From NCBI GenBank assembly GCA_036877525.1, contig JAZGTH010000103.1, positions 2,266,501 through 2,330,500 on the forward strand: DNA of 64,000 nt, written 5' to 3'. The translations under genes were made by a program, and so were the position numbers. Under the pieces are notes generated by a model, which was given only the letters and a program-made list of their open reading frames with translations, was not told the origin of the DNA and did not search any database. This document shows positions 25,101-36,600 of the stretch, piece after piece. The stretch is from Chromobotia macracanthus. Its lineage: Eukaryota; Chordata; Actinopteri; Cypriniformes; Botiidae. Within the stretch, counting starts at the first letter, position 1. Every line of letters begins with the position of its first letter.

Positions 25101-28100
25101 AGCTCATTCTTCAACATACAAACTGGTTCTTTCCAGAAGGTAAGACGTTGAGTGTTCAGGTTCACCAACACTGTTACACAACCAACAGTGGTGAAACCTT
25201 TCACTGTCAAATGAGGCAACATACTGTAATTATACTGATGGCCACTTCCAGTCTTTTTTTGTTTCTATAATGCCTAAAAGTGTTGCCTAGGTGGGCAGCT
25301 CACAACATTTTTGAACACAGCTTGTATATCCTTCTTAAAGGGTTCAACCAAAAATGAAGTTGGAAAAAAAAGAAAAAGTATGACTTTTTTTTCTTCTGTG
25401 GAACTCAAAAGGAGATATTTTGAGATTTGTGTCCATATAATGGAAGTCAATGGGTGCAGCTGTTGTTTGGTTACCAACGTACTTCAAAATATCTTGTGAT
25501 CCTCAGAAACGATAAAATCAAACAGGTTTAGACATAACATAAGGGTAAAAGATGGAGTAAAAGATGGAAGAATTTTTATTTTTGGTGAACTGTCCTTTAA
25601 GACACCTGGAGTGATCTCCGTCCTATCACTTAGTCATGGCCGTGTCTGTAATTTAACAGCTTGTGCTTTCTGCTCCTCAGATGTGGACTTCAACGTTTCA
25701 GGCATGTTTGCTATGCCTGGGGTCCCGGGGACCCCTGACTCAGATCTCAGCACCATAGAGAGAAGACGTCCGGGCAGCCAGGGGTCGCTGGAGTCCGACA
25801 CCTCTCGTAAAGACAGGTACAGGTCTTACCCTCGCGCTCACAGACACGAGTCCAGCTCCGCTGCCATTTCTGCATCGTATGTGGTGGCCAGTGAGTGTGT
25901 CACAGTCACAGCAGACGGCCTCAGATCGCAGCTGGATGCTGTTTAGTCATATTTAGCTCCTATGACACGTGCATCTTTTCAGCCGTGTAGTTGTTCCTTT
26001 CTTGTGTTTTGGTTTTGGTTTTGCTTATTGTATGCTTTCTGAACTGTGTACTCATAGCTCTGTATAAAAGCATTACTGATTTAAAACACTTGTACTGATA
26101 TACAAAACACTAATGCAGCACCTACCAGTGTAATAAATGGGTTTGTACCAAAATAATTTGAATTCGAATAATTATTGGATATTTAGGGATTGTGAAAGCA
26201 GGGAGTCTGCATTCCTGTCCCAGTGAGTCAGACAGTATCTCTTGCTCGACTAGTTCTCTACTACCTACTGTACAATTACTAGTTCTTCAACAAAAGCTTG
26301 AGTGAAACCTCAGGTGCAGGTCAGTCCTGCAGCAGAACGAGTCTTACACGATATACAGCTAAATATACACAAAAGCAGAACTCTATAGGAAACACTGATT
26401 TACAGTATAATGTATAGACTAGAACAGGTTGTCCAGTCCTGCTCCTGGAGGACCAGTGTCCTGAGTTTTGCTCCAACCCCAGTCAAACACACCTCAACCA
26501 GCTAATCGGGGTCTTACTAGGCAGACTAGTAGAAACTTCCGGCAGGTGTGATGAGGCAAGTTGGAGCAAAACTCTGCAGGGATTTGGACAACCCTGGACT
26601 AGAATATAGTTTTGATGTTGCAAAATTCCAAAAACACCTTAAACAGGAAGTGAAATCTCATCCATTTCAAACACATCTAACTTACTGCTGTGTCAGTTTA
26701 GGTGGTGGTTGTTCTTCTCCTAATACCTCACTGTCACTGTCTGGTGTGAGTGTTTCACGTCTCTCCCCTCTTCCCTGTAGCCCTGCTAGCAAACAGCCGG
26801 AATATTCCCCTCGTAAAGCCGGCGCTCCAAATAAAAAGCAGCACTTCATGTCTAACTTCCAGTCCCCCCTTTCTCCCACTGATCCTGGGGGGCTGCCTGT
26901 GTTTGACCCTGCTCCTCTGTCGCCCCCTAGCGGGGCTTCGGAGGCTGGGCAGGTGGCAGGTGGGGTGACTCAGACCCAGCAGACTTTAGCACAGCCGAAC
27001 CCTACCGCAGAGAACAGGTAAGGATCGGTGCGACCTCAAGGTTCCTATACGCCACCCGCTGTCAGACGCCAGCAGCCGACCGCTGTCACAATCTCTTGTG
27101 TCGTGTGCATATCGTCTTTTGTGGCACTTTATGATTGTTGCTTCAGAACTTTCAAAATCACATCACTTCAATCAGAGGGCTAATAACTGGACACAATCAC
27201 AGAGAAATTTCAGAAGAGATCTCAGCAATGGATCAAATGTTATTAGAAATGAACACATGTAAATTCATTGGTCCAGGCCCCGCAGAAGACGAGCCAGGAG
27301 CTTCTGCCCCAGGATAAAGGCAAGGCACTTTATTCCAGCTTGTTCCAGGGCAATTGTTTCTGTGAACGCTGTGAACAGAAGCATTAGCTGAATGATTTGC
27401 CTCTATCTCAGCCCACTAGAAACTTCCAAGGTCAAGATGACTTCAAATGATTTAAAATAAGACAAAACAAGCATTAAACTAAAAAAATCAAGATATTTCT
27501 TTCTAGTTAAGCTCTAGAATATTTTACTAGGGAGAAACTGAAGGGTGGCCTTCAGATTGACCAGACTGCTGTGGACAATGAGGGAGTCTTGAAGTCAGAA
27601 GGTTGAGATCCACTGCTCTATTATATCAATCAACTGGCTTATAAATTGGTACGATCAAGAAGACGACTCTGTTGTCTAGGATGGTGATAATCACAAATGC
27701 TCAGTTCAGGTGGATTCAGAGAAACGGCTGTCCAATGGCAAGTTAATGTTTTGTTCTTTGACAGTATGATTGTTCTGAGCAGTCAGCTGACTCAGGGTCA
27801 GGTCGATATCTCTCTCCTCTTCTACTGTCTGGTTCTCTTTTCTGTCAGAGAATTCCCTGTTGCTTTAGATCATTTAGCTGCTCTGCTTTCCTTAACGTCT
27901 TTCTTTTTCTTTAATGGAAAAGATGCACCGCATGCCGACAAAATACACAGCTAACAATGCTAACCGTGATTGTTGTTTAGGGCAACATGAAATGACATTC
28001 ACAACCCATTTTACTTGATCATACTGTTAAAAAAATACAACAAAAATGTTCAAATGTGATGTATTTTCTGTAGAATAACACACTGAAGAATTGTCATCAA

Positions 28101-31100
28101 TGTGTATTTAGAAAGTAAATGGGGTCGATTTCATGTTTACTTGATTACCAGTTTTTGTCAAACAATTAACTTTGCATGTCATTAACATCACTTTAACCAC
28201 CGCATTCGAATGCTTGTTAACTGAACTGTATATACATACAGATTAATGCCATGATATAAGTTCTGTCTGTCTTCCCTCTCCAGTAATGTGGTCCGTGAAA
28301 CAGCATCCACACCCCCGTCTCTGAGGAATGGACCAGCGGGTTCAAGTGGGAGCTCAAATCAGTTGAATGTGGGGACCCCAACCTCAGGTTCCAAGGGCCC
28401 CAGCCCTTTCATGGTGCGCAGAGGTGGGCCCTAAGTATCTTCATTTAAAGTCTGTGAATTTTGTTGCCTATAAAGTCAGTAAAATCTTGTATGGACCTTC
28501 TGGTTTCAGGTACAAAGAAACAAGCACCTGCACCTCCCAAACAAACTGCCCCTGGTACACCACAAAACACCAAGGCAGCCCCAAACCAGCCCACACCCGT
28601 GAGCACCCCCAGCCTGCCCTTGCACCCCGGCGCAGTACCCAGACCCTGATCCAGGCCCCCAGCCACCCGCCTCCACAACCTCCCTCTCAGAGTGCAGAAG
28701 AACCAGACTCATCCCCTCCCAGAACCCCCACCCCAACGGATACGCACCCCAACGATGCCTCCCAGACCCCGGGTTTATCATACCCCACTGGCTCTCTGCC
28801 TCGCCTGGCCCACCCCTCGGGCACGCCCCAAACCCACGGTCCGGCCTCCACCCCAGCCCACGGGTGAAAATGCCAATGGCGTCTGTGTTTCTGGATCAAA
28901 GATAATCTCAGGTGAGAATATACTAGTGCTGTTTTTGACTTACTATTCTGATGTTATTTCACACTCAGTTTAGTTAGCTTGTGTGATGCAGGGAAACCCT
29001 ATAAATTAGAGCTTAACTAGTACATTGGTCCACCGGTTTTGTTCGCCATTCAGCCAACATGTCAGTACTGGCATGAAACATCTGTTGTTGGATCGCAGTA
29101 TTAAACTTCTAAGTGTTAAGTTTTGGGGTGGGCTTGAGTGACTTGAGTGGTGTGGAGAGACCCTATATGGGGCCCCAGTCATATAGAAACCAGAATATAG
29201 ACACTGATAATCATGGAAAAATTGTTATTTCAAATCCAGCATTCATGCCAATGAGGAGTCAGTTGTTATTATATCAGATATGTATCATTTATGTTTTATG
29301 TATTTGTTTATCACAATTGGACAATTGGAGCGGTAGTTTGTAATGATGGATGACTTCACTCTTTGCTGAAGGCAGATTCACACACGCTTGTTCATGTTCA
29401 GGCTGGTTTGTTGATCTCAGATGAATATCAAACATTCAGTGAGCGTCACTTGCTTTCACTGTAACTGTTTAAAATAACACACATCTCAAACTCTATAAAA
29501 ACTGCAGTGAGGAACCTTCCCTGCACACAAGCGTTCATGAGAAACTGCAGACAAACTCCACTGAAGGTCACAGGATGTGTCCGATCTCATGATCATCTCA
29601 TGAAAGTGTCCAGCACAGACTCCAGCCAGACATCTGCTCTGAGGATCTCCCTGCATCACGATTGGTTTACAGCAGAACCGAAACGTGCAGATGTTGTGTG
29701 GATGTTTTATATTTCCATGTGTTTATTGAGCAGACAAGAACCTCATCATCAGATGTCAGAATCAAAGCCAGCTCATTAAAATCAAGAGCTGTGGTTATAA
29801 CTCTGTTTCCAGAGTTAACCAGCTTTATGTCTTCAGAAGTAGTTCTCTGCTCCTATAAGATTTTAGAGTGTATGCTGGATGGATACAGCATACAGTATGG
29901 AAGTATTTGCAGACGATACTGAAGCTGTTTTTCATGCAGTTGGACCTCTTTAGAAACCATTTACATTTTAAATGCAGTACAGTTGTAAATCATTAAATGC
30001 ATTCTGGGGCCAGAATATCCCATGAGAGTTTATTACCATGATTATTTCCGTTCAATTCTAAAATGTAAAAAGACATCTTGTGTTTAGTGTAAGAATTCAC
30101 ACTTACCAAGCAGAACTAAAACCCTCTTATTGCAAATCTAGAGTGTAAACACTCGAACAGAAACATGTTTTCTCTATTTCATGTTTATTTCTCATCACAC
30201 AAGACGAGCTCAGTAGCCGCAGTAATAATCTGTAGGTTTAGGTCAGTGAAACATGCTTCAGTAGAGAGAAGCTTTTCCTGTGGACGTGGAAACTTCAGCA
30301 GCTGCCAGACGTTCTTTACGGTTTGGCCTGAGTTTCATCAGTGTGCATGAGTGAACTCAACATTCACTGTTGTAGTGCTGGATACTGTAAACTGCCAGTA
30401 GTTCACTGTAATATACCGCATCTCAACATTACGGTTATAATAGCAATATTCATAATGATGGATTAATAAAATACCATTGAGAGTATGTGGATATGCTCTC
30501 CAAGGTAAAATTCACTTTGAGCTTCCATGTCCTGGTCATATAGTCTTCCCAAATTTGTATGCAGGTGCTGTTTTCAGAGGGGAGTAGACCTCCACAATCC
30601 ACTACAAACTCACAATCACATTCATTTTTGATGTAATCTGTGATTTGATTAATGTCATCAGTTATTTGATGTCATCTGTGATTTGATGTCATCTGTGATT
30701 TGATGTCATCAGTCATTTGATCTGGAGGTTTACTGTCATCAGAATTCTTGTGATTTGTTGTGATTATTTCTCTGCTGGATTTTGTTATTCAGTGTGTTAT
30801 GAGCATGTTGTGATGATGTTACACTGTTGCAGATGTGTGATCTTCTGCCTGAGGTGTGATTTGATTGGCAGGCAATGGTAAGAGCAATGGACCAATCAGT
30901 GGTGTCCCAATGCTTCCCGCACACAAACCCTTTCCCTGCCTGTTTATCCCGCCTATCAGCAGACACTAACAGAACCCGCCCGACAGCGGACACTAACAGA
31001 ACCGCCGGACAGCGGACACTAACAGAACCCGCCCGACAGCGGACACTAACAGAACCCGCCCGACAGCGGACACTAACAGAACCCGCCCGACAGCGGACAC

Positions 31101-31919
31101 TAACAGAACCCGCCTGACAGCGGACACTAACAGAACCCGCCCGACAGCCGCTTCAGCAGTGTGTGTGTGTCACTCGTCTCAGTATATTATATCAGCACAT
31201 GCTTTATATGCAGCTACACATGTAACTCCCTTCCCATGATCCTTTGCTGCTTCTGCTCAGCATGTGTTAATGTAGGAAGTGTTTTATAAAACAAGAACCA
31301 AAGATGTCCAGGTCATATTTCAACCCAGAATCAAATCATTAACCAATGTGACGTATTCATGTCAGTTCAATACGTTCCTCCAAATTCTCATTACCATACC
31401 AAAAAAACCTAACAAAACAAAACAGTTAGATTATTTTTATTGTACAGTATTTTTATAATGCATAATGGTAATATTTAGTGTACTGTTTTTAATTTATGCT
31501 AATTAAGTTATAATTTGCATAATTTTTGGGGTGAAATGACCTAGACATGCTTTTATGAAATTCACCAATACTGAACTGTTTATTATTTGATCAGTGTTGA
31601 ATATATTGCTGTATTGAATAAGAGTGTTTAAGGACACAGTGTGAACTACTGTAACAACAGTCTGTTCAGATGTATGATGGGCCTACTGATATCACAGTGC
31701 ATCCAGAACATATAAAACGATCTCGTCTCTTCACCTGCTTATATGTTTATAGAAATGTAGCTCTGATGATGAATGTAATGTGTTAATTCATGTCTGTGTT
31801 TTAATGGCACAGATGGAGAGGAATCTGTCCCGGGACCAGGGCTGGACCTTGTTCCTGAGCTAACTGAGGCTCAAACACTCCCAGAACCTGAACTCCAATC
31901 AGAAACCACTGCCCTGTGA
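11514..31919 (+). CDS. arhgap17: Rho GTPase-activating protein 17 (RICH1), 20 coding exons, ~787 aa
   Basis: RICH1 is a BAR-domain RhoGAP for Cdc42/Rac1 that works at tight junctions and membranes. Exons: 11514-11566, 16484-16523, 19473-19577, 19682-19758, 20892-21003, 21084-21160, 21358-21475, 21729-21797, 22271-22352, 22743-22870, 23425-23536, 23975-24056, 24269-24349, 24754-24867, 25048-25139, 25681-25816, 26781-27017, 28284-28423, 28510-28911, 31813-31919. All junctions are GT/AG and phases join. The BAR domain (residues 1 to about 245) opens MKKQFNRMKQLANQTVGR. RhoGAP spans about 260-445, with arginine-finger R291 in GLFRIAAGASKLKK and conserved LKSYLRELPEPLM and NIAIVLGPNLLW. The tail is proline-rich with SH3-ligand-like PAPPK and PPPQPP motifs and ends ETTAL, a class I PDZ ligand as in the mammalian protein. 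Exon 19 contains a pair of opposing single-base frame breaks. ARHGAP44 is excluded by the tail motifs and by the aqp8/slc5a11 neighbours. Confidence 0.94.
11567..12660 (+). repeat. ~15-bp minisatellite starting at the arhgap17 exon 1 donor
   Basis: About 70 copies of a ~15-bp unit. The first part is GTGTGGAGATGTTTA-like. It then becomes an alternating 14+16 pattern, GTTGAGCTGCTGGT then GTTGAGCTGTTTAGGG, giving a 30-bp higher-order period. The array begins within the splice donor itself (AG|GTTAGTGTCGAGATG). The frame-open translation of the first copies (FSVEM repeats) comes from the 15-bp period and is not a gene. Confidence 0.93.
12770..13190 (+). repeat. Degenerate (GT/GA)n low-complexity block
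   Basis: Irregular GTGTGTGAGTGTGTG runs, interrupted by a T-homopolymer of about 20 at 13071-13090. The sequence is one-sided (G/T only) and intronic. Homopolymer and repeat lengths here are likely to be unreliable in an assembly. Confidence 0.9.
14039..14345 (+). repeat. GC-rich ~26-bp minisatellite in arhgap17 intron 1
   Basis: About 11 copies of a unit like CTGATCTGGAGTCGGAGCGC followed by GGCCCGGG. Several CpGs per copy and SmaI-like CCCGGG cores stand out in an otherwise AT-rich intron. Copies between 14140 and 14270 are scrambled by small indels. A 209-codon open frame on the - strand across it is produced by the repeat. Confidence 0.92.
18243..18350 (+). mobile_element. tRNA-derived SINE
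   Basis: The tRNA-like head TAGTTTAACCGGTAGAGCGC with a B-box-like GGATTTGATTTCC is followed by the family tail AAAACATCTGCCAGATGCATT. Imperfect boxes and the SINE tail exclude a functional tRNA gene. It lies in arhgap17 intron 2. Confidence 0.7.
20340..20465 (+). mobile_element. tRNA-derived SINE, diverged
   Basis: The diverged tRNA-like segment GGGCTGACAACCCAAAGGCT is followed by GTAGGTTCAAACCCCAAG (B box) and a SINE-like body. It is in arhgap17 intron 4, next to a terminal-inverted-repeat element. Confidence 0.55.
20563..20865 (+). mobile_element. CCAGCTAACAG-family MITE, copy 1
   Basis: The left end, CCAGCTGACAATTTAGGTTG, and the internal signature TTTCCATTAAGTAAC are present. The right end is CATTCTGAGAATGTTCCCTG then TTAACGAGG. 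It is related to the full-length copy at 44784-45102, is non-coding, and lies in arhgap17 intron 4. Confidence 0.7.
21491..21662 (+). mobile_element. CCAGCTAACAG-family MITE, truncated copy 2
   Basis: The left end CCCAGCTCACAATTTTAGGT and the TTCCATTAAGTAA signature are present; the right end is lost. It lies in arhgap17 intron 7. Confidence 0.65.
21914..22055 (-). mobile_element. tRNA-derived SINE, reverse orientation
   Basis: Read on the - strand it has a tRNA-like head (GTAGCTCAATTAGTAGAGCA), a B box (GGTTGTGGGTTCGATTCCC) and the family tail near AAATTCATAAATGTAAATG. It is one of the better-preserved copies in the window, in arhgap17 intron 8. Confidence 0.8.
22917..23183 (+). mobile_element. 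CCAGCTAACAG-family MITE, copy 3
   Basis: It contains CTTAACATTTCCATTAAGTA, the TTGGTTATAAGAACATC internal block and the right end GCCAACATTCTGAGGACGTT. Both termini are eroded. It lies in arhgap17 intron 10. Confidence 0.65.
24356..24666 (-). mobile_element. CCAGCTAACAG-family MITE, near-full copy 4
   Basis: The left terminus CCCAGTTAACAAGGAATGTT and right terminus TTGTTGCTGGG are eroded inverted repeats of the family. Its orientation is opposite to copies 1-3. It lies between exons 13 and 14 of arhgap17, immediately after the exon 13 donor. Confidence 0.75.
25336..25602 (-). mobile_element. Short interspersed teleost repeat (AGTTCACCMAAAAATRAA family)
   Basis: It is bounded by AAAGGGTTCAACCAAAAATG on the left and ATTTTTGGTGAACTGTCCTTTAAG on the right as imperfect inverted ends. 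The middle matches the copy at 50900-51182, including the TGGAAGTCAATGGGTGCAGC block. It is a well-known high-copy fish repeat, here in arhgap17 intron 15. Confidence 0.75.
26426..26600. mobile_element. Palindromic MITE (CCTGGAG..ACACACCT..GCAGGGA family)
   Basis: GTCCAGTCCTGCTCCTGGAG on the left pairs with TCTGCAGGGATTTGGACAAC on the right. The centre has the CAAACACACCTCAACCAGCTAA segment. This is a common non-autonomous element arrangement in fish, in arhgap17 intron 16. Confidence 0.65.
26919..26934 (-). promoter_or_regulatory. Exonic CTCF-like motif in arhgap17 exon 17
   Basis: The - strand reads CCGCTAGGGGGCGACA, an exact fit to the CTCF core, but it lies within coding sequence (26781-27017). 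It could be a duon or coincidence in GC-rich sequence. Confidence 0.3.
30625..30730 (+). repeat. ~17-20-bp tandem repeat (TGATGTCATCTGTGATT)
   Basis: Five imperfect copies of TTTGATGTCATCTGTGA, some with AGT or CAG variants. TGATGTCA is a CRE/AP-1-like half palindrome, which may be incidental. Confidence 0.7.
30955..31145 (+). repeat. 26-bp minisatellite in arhgap17 intron 19
   Basis: About seven near-identical units of GACACTAACAGAACCCGCC followed by CGACAGCG. The first unit is shorter. It lies in the last intron of arhgap17, 670 bp before the final exon. Confidence 0.92.
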
Positions 31920-33605
31920 AGGAGGAGGAGCCTAATCCACACACAGCCAATCCAGGACTGTGTTGAGAATGGAATACCACCATACTGCTTACCTCATACC
32001 GTGCAGTATATACTACATACTTCATGTATGTTTAACAGTATGCAATATAAAAATATTTTAAGCAGTAATACAAAACATCAAGTGATTTCCAATTAGCATC
32101 TTTTCAGTAAATATAAATAGAATTAAAATATAAATACAATGTCTATTTGAAATTCTGTAGTGTACTGAAAATTTACTGTGTACTGTAAAGAGTATACACT
32201 ATATACAGCACAGGAGTAAGATCAGTGTGGTAGTATGCCAGTCTGACCAGCACAAATAAATTACAGCCAAACAAAATCACCACTTTTCCAACTACTGAAG
32301 CTTTCCAGAAGAGCCTGCAGTCTCTCCAGCCTCACAATGCTGGAACATTGTAACAACGTTAAGAAAACAGTGTGCACATATTAACATGATATACAATCTA
32401 GATTTTACGCGCATTTGATTTTAAACGCATGAACATGAATGTCTGAGTTTGTGATTTGATTCATTTTTATGTCTTTTAATCTGAATGATTCTTGTTCTCT
32501 TTTAAATCTTTTTGTTTTTATTGAAAGTTAAAAATGTTTTGCAGGATATTTGCAGACCACATTCAACAAAACTACAGAAATGTTGACATCCACAGATACG
32601 TTTGACTTTAAAAAGACACACAAGTATTTTGAGTGTTTTCTCTGGGGTGCAATACTGACTGCAGTGTAGTGTTTATTGCATTACACAGTCTTTAGTAAAC
32701 ATGGTTTATGGTAAACAGTACATCAGTTTCTCCATCCACACACCAGTGATGTAGGGTTTATGCTAATAAACTAAATAGTACATGACATCATCATTTTACA
32801 GTGACCAAAGATACTGCTCTTTAATGTATGGGACTGTATAGGGTATAAGGGCTATAGAGCTGTACTATATATGATTTATATAAGAGCACTGATGACGTTA
32901 ATGTGAATATAAAGGTTTCAGGATCAGTTGAGTTCAGGAAACATTCAGCTAGAAAACCAAAATCATGTTTTCAGATGGAGTTTGTGTTTTTATTATCTGT
33001 GTAAGTCTCATTGGCTTTCTGAATTGTACATATTGATCTTTGTTTCTCTCTTTTAAACTTCTGCAGTTTTCATTTTTACATTCCGCAGTGCCTGAAATGA
33101 ACCGATGTGTGTACAAACATTTGTTTTCCAACACAGCAGCTTTTTCTAATGATGCAGCTAATAAGATGCTCAACATTTACACAAATTTGAATTGAATAAA
33201 GTTGTTTCTGAACGCAGTCAATTCTGAATGTTTTTAATTTACAGCAACATCACAGAAATTGTCAGAACAAAAGTGCTGAACAGTGTTGCGTATTTGTTAT
33301 ATGATGACATCACATTACCGAAAACAGTAACTTGTTTATCAAAGAAAGTAAAAACTGATTGTTAAATAAATATGCAAATCTCTAATGGTGAGTGCCACAA
33401 AACTGGCCAGTCACATTGCTTAAAGAATATCAAGCCTGTTTTTTGCATTATTGTAATGATTAAGCTCATTTTCCCTCGTTTCTGACAAAAAAATGCAAAA
33501 ATGCTTCAATTTTCTTTATGCAAAATAAAATGTGATCTGGGCATGGTTTCATGAGATTGACCAATGAAGAGTCACTTCTGTACGAGTCTCATTAAGAGCA
33601 TGAGG
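31920..33605. other. Convergent 3' region of arhgap17 and slc5a11
   Basis: No gene was found. The two coding regions end tail to tail. A + strand AATAAA at about 33196 (GAATTGAATAAAGTTG) is a plausible arhgap17 poly(A) signal, and a reverse-strand AATAAA near 32990 a plausible one for slc5a11, which would make the 3' UTRs overlap. No repeat stands out. Confidence 0.5.
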
Positions 33606-36600
33606 CTATGCCCAGTAAGCGATGAGAAAGACGGCCACAGACAGACAGACGATCAGGTTGGCATTCACCACGTGACTCAGGCAGGGGTCTTCATCGAGAG
33701 AGCACACCGGGGTCTCTGGAGGGGGGCCGGTGGCTTTATCTCCTGTTTTCTTCTCCATTCCACAGAGCCAAAACAGAGCAGATTTCATCTTAGACGAGAT
33801 CTTCCTGCTGGACTCAACACTGCAGAAGTCTGGAGAGAAACATCAGAGCAGATCAAACACCAAGTACTGGAGCAATGTCTTGTTGTTAAAGTCCTGCAAT
33901 CCGTACATTTCACCTCTATACCGCCATCTCTGTTTAAAACATGAAACTGCAGGTTACTTTACATGCTTTTCATTATGTATGTTGACGTCACATGAAGTCA
34001 AACTGACCCGACAGCTCACATTATAAATCATTATTATAATTTTATACATTTACCTTTGTGAATCAGGGTAAAGAAAGGAGACAATTTTGAAAACTCATCT
34101 GTTACCTATTTGCTTAAAAACTGATTTTTGTTATTTTTAACCAAAAAACAGTTTGCAGCTTTAAAAGAGGGCTTGTCGCCCTCTGCAGGATAACTGGAAT
34201 ATTAAATAGCAGGAAATAACTGATAATAAATCATGTCCTGCTACAACATGCATTTGCATTTGTTAATCTAATGCATGCAGAGACGCATCATTGCAGCTGC
34301 ACAGTATCATGTAAAGAAAGTCTCAGTACCGTCTTCGGCTTCACAGACATCACTGTTCATGTCTTTTGAGTGTTGTGTGATCTCCAGTGTGCACACATCT
34401 GCAGTCACAACCTCTTCTGTCTGGTGAACAGGGTCAAAACGTGTGAACCACGTCAAGCGACTGACCTGCGGAGATACAGACCCCTTACATCTGTTCCTTA
34501 AATGAATGCAACACTTAACATCTTTATTATTGCATATCACAAAACTGAACCTAATGTGTTATTTACATGTGTTACGTGTTCAGTATGCAGTCACGTGTAT
34601 GTCATAATGACTGGAGGTCATTTCTGCTGCTTGCCCCAGTCGCCTTTAGTTAGTTCAGCAGAAAATATTTTGTGAAAAATATATCTTTATTAAAATGTTA
34701 CCTTTTATTTCTTTGCTTCAAACACTGTAAATATATAATAATTGAATATAACTGAATAATCTCACCTGCTCTGGTTTGGGCTCTTCTGTGGCCAGACTCA
34801 CACAGACCACCACGATGAGCGTGAAGATGGTGAGAATTACAGAGAAGTACAGAAAGTGAACGTATTTAATGAGGGCGGGTCTGCTGTCGCTCTCGTAGCA
34901 CACGGGCGTGGGGTAAACGAAATCCAGAACCATCCTTATACACCCCACCAGCATGCCCAGAGTCAGTCCCCAAAAAGCCCCCTAAACAGACACCAGCAAA
35001 CAGACAACGCTGGTGTTCAGAAACTCTGTCACACACTCACTGTCACAGACACATCTGTATTGTTTTTGTTTTAACAGTGAGCATCCTCTTTAAACTGCAC
35101 AGCATCACTGCAGTGTGTCATGGTGAAAACTCTCCGGTTGTACCTTCTCGTTGGTGCGTTTCCAGAAGCAGCCGGTGAGGAAGACGACGGACACTGGAGG
35201 CTGTAGGTAGATACTGATGGACTGAATGTAGATGAAGAGCTGACCGCCCTGACTGGCCTGAACCAGAGGAATCCACAACACAGACACCACCACCAACACC
35301 AGCACAAACACTCTTCACACACACAACACAGAAGTTGTGTTAATGTTATTGTTGAATTATGAGAATCATATCATTATTCTAACATTTTAATTCTGTTCTT
35401 AACTACTGAAGAATAATGTTTTTGATGTATATGATATAGAACGTTTTACTAACATTACTGCAGGAACTTTTAGAGAATGTTAGCCAACGTTCTAAGAACA
35501 TTCCCTGTTAGCTGGGCACCTGCTGTGGCGATAACAGCTTGCGGATAGTTTACCTGCCCACGATCATGAGCTCCCACTCAGAGGCCGTTCGACGGATGTT
35601 CCTCCACAGGTCCATGGTGAAGATGGTGCTGGAGCTGTTGAAGATGGAGGTCAAGGAGGACATGAGAGCAGCCAGCATGACAGCCATCATCAGACCCCTC
35701 AGACCTGCACAAACAAATCATTCAGATCTCTACAGGTGGGGTGCATCAGTGGTCAAAGAACCTGACTGGTGACTGAAAGATTGTAGGTCTCCATTTCATG
35801 TTCCTGGAGATCCACAGAGCTGCAGAGTTTAGCTCCAGTCTACTCCAACACACCTGCCTGAGTGTTTCTGTCAGTCCCAGAGACCTTAATTAGCTGCTTC
35901 AGGTGTGATTCATTAGGGCTGGAGCTGAACTCTGCAGCTCTGTGGACCTCACTAGAGACTTCTGGGTTGTGGGTTTAATCCTAAAGGGTTCTTTCATGAA
36001 ATATGAGCGAGACATTTAAAAACTCTTTAAAGATAAAGCCTTTAATTTAAAAAATGAAAGATAAAACCTGTGGGAAGGAGTTCCATGACCAGTTTAGCGT
36101 ACGCGATGTCCGAGCAGCCCACCGGATTCCCACACACCTGTTTACACACATCAGGGTCTCCACAGCCCACCTCATCTACAACTCACACAAACACTGTTAC
36201 AATGACGCCCTGCTCCATCTGGTGATGAGTTCAGATGTTTCAGTCAGCTCACCTGGATAAAGAACCCTGCTGATCATACCGGGCAGGACCATCATGAAGA
36301 ATGGCAGAACTTTGAGGTAAGCGGCGAGCAAAGAGCCTCCTTTAGCGTGGAGAATGTTCTTAGAAGCCAGTGAGCGCTGGACTATAACCTACACAAAGAA
36401 CATCCTTCATCAGATTGTGTCTTCACCGTTCATTCAGTTCAGTTTGGGATTATTATGTGCAGTCAACACTTTTGCTTTCCTTCACCTGGTCTGAACACCA
36501 GTACCACATGGAGGGGACAGACATGCCCACAATGACCCCTGGCCAGGGAAGGTCCGAGGTCACAGGGTGACGGAATATATGAAAGGCATCTTCACGAGGA

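Noticed and set aside
31300..31810. Extra arhgap17 exon in the last 0.5 kb of intron 19
   Set aside because: No open frame with matching phases was found; the sequence is AT-rich.
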